Positions 61,546 to 64,000 of a stretch of 64,000 nt of DNA are shown here, one piece after another. The stretch is taken from contig CM075189.1 in the NCBI GenBank assembly GCA_037577475.1, positions 36,110,210 to 36,174,209 of the forward strand, written 5' to 3'. Each line of letters starts with the position of its first letter. The first letter of the stretch is position 1. The stretch is from Chaunax sp. Z400. Lineage: Eukaryota; Chordata; Actinopteri; Lophiiformes; Chaunacidae. The notes below the pieces were generated by a model. It saw only the letters and a list, made by a program, of their open reading frames with translations, was not told where the DNA came from and searched no databases. The translations under genes and the position numbers were made by a program.

Positions 61546-63583
61546 CTACACTCTGGGACGCCAGCAGCAAGAAAATGGAGTCATTATCCATTTAAAGACT
61601 CGACGAACCCTGCCGAGAAACTTTTTTGGGCGACTAGTGGAGGCCGAGACATCAGGGGCAAAACCCGGAGGTTCAGCCCCTTTTGCAGCGTCTTCATCTC
61701 CAGGGATGCAGACATCTGGATCTTGATGCAAGACATGAGGTACGTGTCCATCACGAATCCAGGGCCGACTCATGGTGGCTTGGGAGTCGTCCAGACTGCA
61801 ACAAGAATGACAATCAGTTAGTCAATCAATCAATCAAACCATCACATATGTGATGTCTACTACCAGACACACAGTCACTTACTAGGCTCTGCTGTCAGGG
61901 ATCTGTCGGAGGTGCTCCATGGTAATGAACGGATGCTGCAGAGCCTCTTGGGGTGAGATTCTCTTATCCGGGTCGACATGGAGCAGCTGTTTAAGGAGGT
62001 CTACAAAGACCAACCTGTCCTCAAACTCAGCTTCCTCATCTTTGTCATAGAGCTGGATTTGAAAACAGATTGAGTTGAGTTGATCCAGTCCCTACCTCTC
62101 AGAGACAGGTAGTTAACAAGAGCTGATTCAGTCTTAACTTTAACAACAGAGAGTACTTACATGAACCAGGTAGTCCAGAGAGCTGGGCATGTCATTGGTG
62201 GTCTTCGGATACAGGTGATTGGCTGCTGCGTATTCCTCTGGGGTCTAAAGAGACACATGTTGAAAGAGAACCATTTTAAAAGAGCTTAAATAAAATGATT
62301 TAATAATTTTAAACAAAGGAGAACATGGTTACTCTACCATTATCCTCCTTGATGGTCCACCAGCAGCTTCTTCCTTACAGAAGTAACGCTGGGTGTACAT
62401 CCCAGCATGAAGCAGGTGGTCCTCCGGCTGACCCACAAGTTGAACAATGGCCCTCATCTGCAGACGAAGAATACAGAGTTACATTAGCTGACATTCTGCA
62501 TAAAGTCTCCACTTGTTTGTGTACATTTGTGTGAGGTAGCTGACCTACCAGCTCATACTCAGTCCCATAAGGGAAGAGGTGGTTCCCGAGGTACAGGAAA
62601 ACCAGGACGCAGCCGACTCCCCAGACATCAATGGCCTCATTGAAGGGCAGGCCAAGTAAAATCTCTGGAGCCCTGAGGAGGGAGAACAAGAGTTAAAGAT
62701 GAGAAATCTGTTGGACCAAGAGAACAGCATGGATTTCTAAATGAATGACATAAACTCTCTAAGATTAAGGGATGAAGATACCTGTATGCTAATGCCTGAA
62801 AAGTCATTCCAGGACAGACAGCGGCGACTGGATAGGCATTTCCAAAGTCAATCAATTTCACCCTGAGGGGCTGGTCCTTCACATTTACAAACATAATGTT
62901 GTCTGGCTTAATGTCGGTGTGCAGGATACCAACTACCCTGAGGGCGTCCAGAGCCACAAACAGCTGCAGGGACAAACAAGAATGGAAACATTTGAGATTC
63001 AGTTTTCCAAGTGTTAAATTTAGGATAAAGGTTCAGGTTAGATTTTCTTCATTGATGACTAGCGGATATGTAGAACAATTGATTGGCTCCAAATTACAAT
63101 AATATAGACCTGCTTTGCTATCGGCCTGATAGACTCCAGTAACAGTGGTGTAAAGTCAAAGTCTTCGAGCCAGTCGTAGAGACTCCTGTCTAGCATCTCA
63201 AAAGCCAGACAGGTCAGTCCCTGGTCATCAAACTGCTCGAAGAACTTTAAAATGTTGGTTTGGTCCACGTCCAGGACACTGAGGGACTCCAACATGGACG
63301 CCTGGGGAGAAAAGAGACATGACAACCATTCATAGCACCTACTCTAATGGAGAATACTACATCTAAGAACTAAATTAATCCAACAGAGTACAAAAACCTA
63401 CCTCTGCCTGTGTGGAAAGTTTGTCCTTCACAAACTTAATAGCCACATCCGCTTCTGTTGCCAGATTTCTGCACCTGGCCACTTTCCCAAAGGAGCCTTC
63501 ACCCATGATCTCCAGTACCATGTAGTCAGAGGAGGAACTGGAGACAGTTAGACCTGCTTCAATCTTAGGAGGTGGTCGTGGAA
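61546..63583 (-). CDS. HIPK-like Ser/Thr kinase, 3' exons (5' end beyond the window)
   Basis: Eight in-frame exons encode about 433 residues: 63402-63583, 63110-63301, 62782-62963, 62549-62672, 62338-62457, 62161-62244, 61883-62052 and 61546-61795 (stop TAG at 61546-61548). Each has AG/GT borders and matching phase. The first visible exon holds the glycine loop GEGSFGKV and the VAIK lysine. The third holds the catalytic loop HTDIKPDN and DFGNAY of the magnesium site. The fourth holds APEILLGLPFNEAIDVWGVGC, the homeodomain-interacting kinase signature. Vertebrate HIPKs read RYYRAPE before this; here it is LAYRAPE, so one activation-loop tyrosine is replaced. After the kinase domain there is only a short tail ending in a basic and Cys/Trp-rich stretch (WIMTPFSCCWRPRV). 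The long HIPK C-terminal regions are absent, as in the short HIPK-like paralogues that are numerous in teleosts. Upstream exons lie past 64000 behind a (CA)n intron. It appears functional. Confidence 0.85.
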
Positions 63584-63667
63584 CTGTGAGGAAAGACGTA
63601 ACCATGGAGATAAAAGATGTAGAATCTGTGTATTCAATCTGTGAGGCTGATCGAATCAACATAACGG

Positions 63668-63669
63668 CA

Positions 63670-63701
<32 letters not shown>

Positions 63702-64000
63702 GCAACAGCGAAAACACACACACACACACAGCAACAGCGAAAACACACACACACACACACAGCAACAGCGAAAACACACACACACACACACAGCAACAGC
63801 GAAAACACACACACACACACACAGCAACAGCGAAAACACACACACACACACACAGCAACAGCGAAAACACACACACACACACACACACAGCAACAGCGAA
63901 AACACACACACACACACACACACAGCAACAGCGAAAACACACACACACACACACACACAGCAACAGCGAAAACACACACACACACACACACACAGCAACA
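63668..64000. repeat. Compound minisatellite: (CA)n plus GCAACAGCGAAAA
   Basis: About ten units of a CA run followed by GCAACAGCGAAAA are present, with unit length varying from about 28 to 38 bases because the CA run varies. It lies in the intron upstream of the first visible kinase exon and reaches the window edge. Confidence 0.95.

Noticed and set aside
63656..64000. CRISPR-like array of GCAACAGCGAAAA repeats
   Set aside because: The spacers are all (CA)n and the genome is vertebrate; it is a compound minisatellite.

Overview
The window is nuclear DNA of a ray-finned fish, probably a percomorph teleost. Split vertebrate genes sit among long AT-rich introns, (CA)n/(GA)n microsatellites, tRNA-derived SINEs, hAT, Tc1 and LINE remnants. 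Every recognised gene is on the minus strand, so genes read from high to low coordinates. Exons were located by translating both strands and matching splice sites and protein families from memory; no database search was run.

Layout: (1) 1-9951 holds the 5' part of a piwil1 (Ziwi/PIWIL1) gene: start-codon exon at 9930-9995, then N-terminal and PAZ exons, running off the left edge. (2) 9996-17320 has no gene, only dispersed repeats and a LINE reverse-transcriptase remnant. (3) 17321-26743 carries about a dozen exons of the C-terminal half of TRAPPC11. One exon has an in-frame stop, at least one internal exon and the final exon were not found, and a 23-bp minisatellite fills 21.9-23.17 kb. (4) 26.09-28.8 kb holds a 5S rRNA-derived fragment, a SINE and a dead Tc1 transposon. 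(5) 29166-30566 holds exons of the 3' half of spdl1 (Spindly) with an 8-nt gap. (6) 32703-49361 is a second piwil1 copy, with the whole PAZ-to-stop region but a 5' end cut inside exon 1. (7) 49362-58200 is gene-poor. (8) 58.2-61.4 kb is a GA-rich tract, an L1 remnant and a 1.56-kb inverted repeat. (9) 61546-63583 is the 3' part of an intact HIPK-family kinase gene that continues past the right edge.

The central observation is a direct duplication: 1-9951 and 37598-49361 are almost identical in the stretches compared by eye. Neither piwil1 copy looks able to make a normal protein. The left copy lost 509 bp, including one 81-bp exon and the end of the previous exon. The right copy lacks the start codon, has a homopolymer frameshift and a one-base splice-junction shift. 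Both share a +1 frameshift with an immediate TGA at the same codon. TRAPPC11 and SPDL1 are also partial and damaged, while the kinase gene has eight exons with perfect frame. The damage therefore does not look like general sequencing noise. The region reads as a mosaic of decayed segmental duplications of germline, mitotic and trafficking genes, the kind of content reported for fish B chromosomes and young sex-linked regions; that last step is inference. A collapsed or mis-joined haplotype assembly is the main alternative for the 10-kb duplication.
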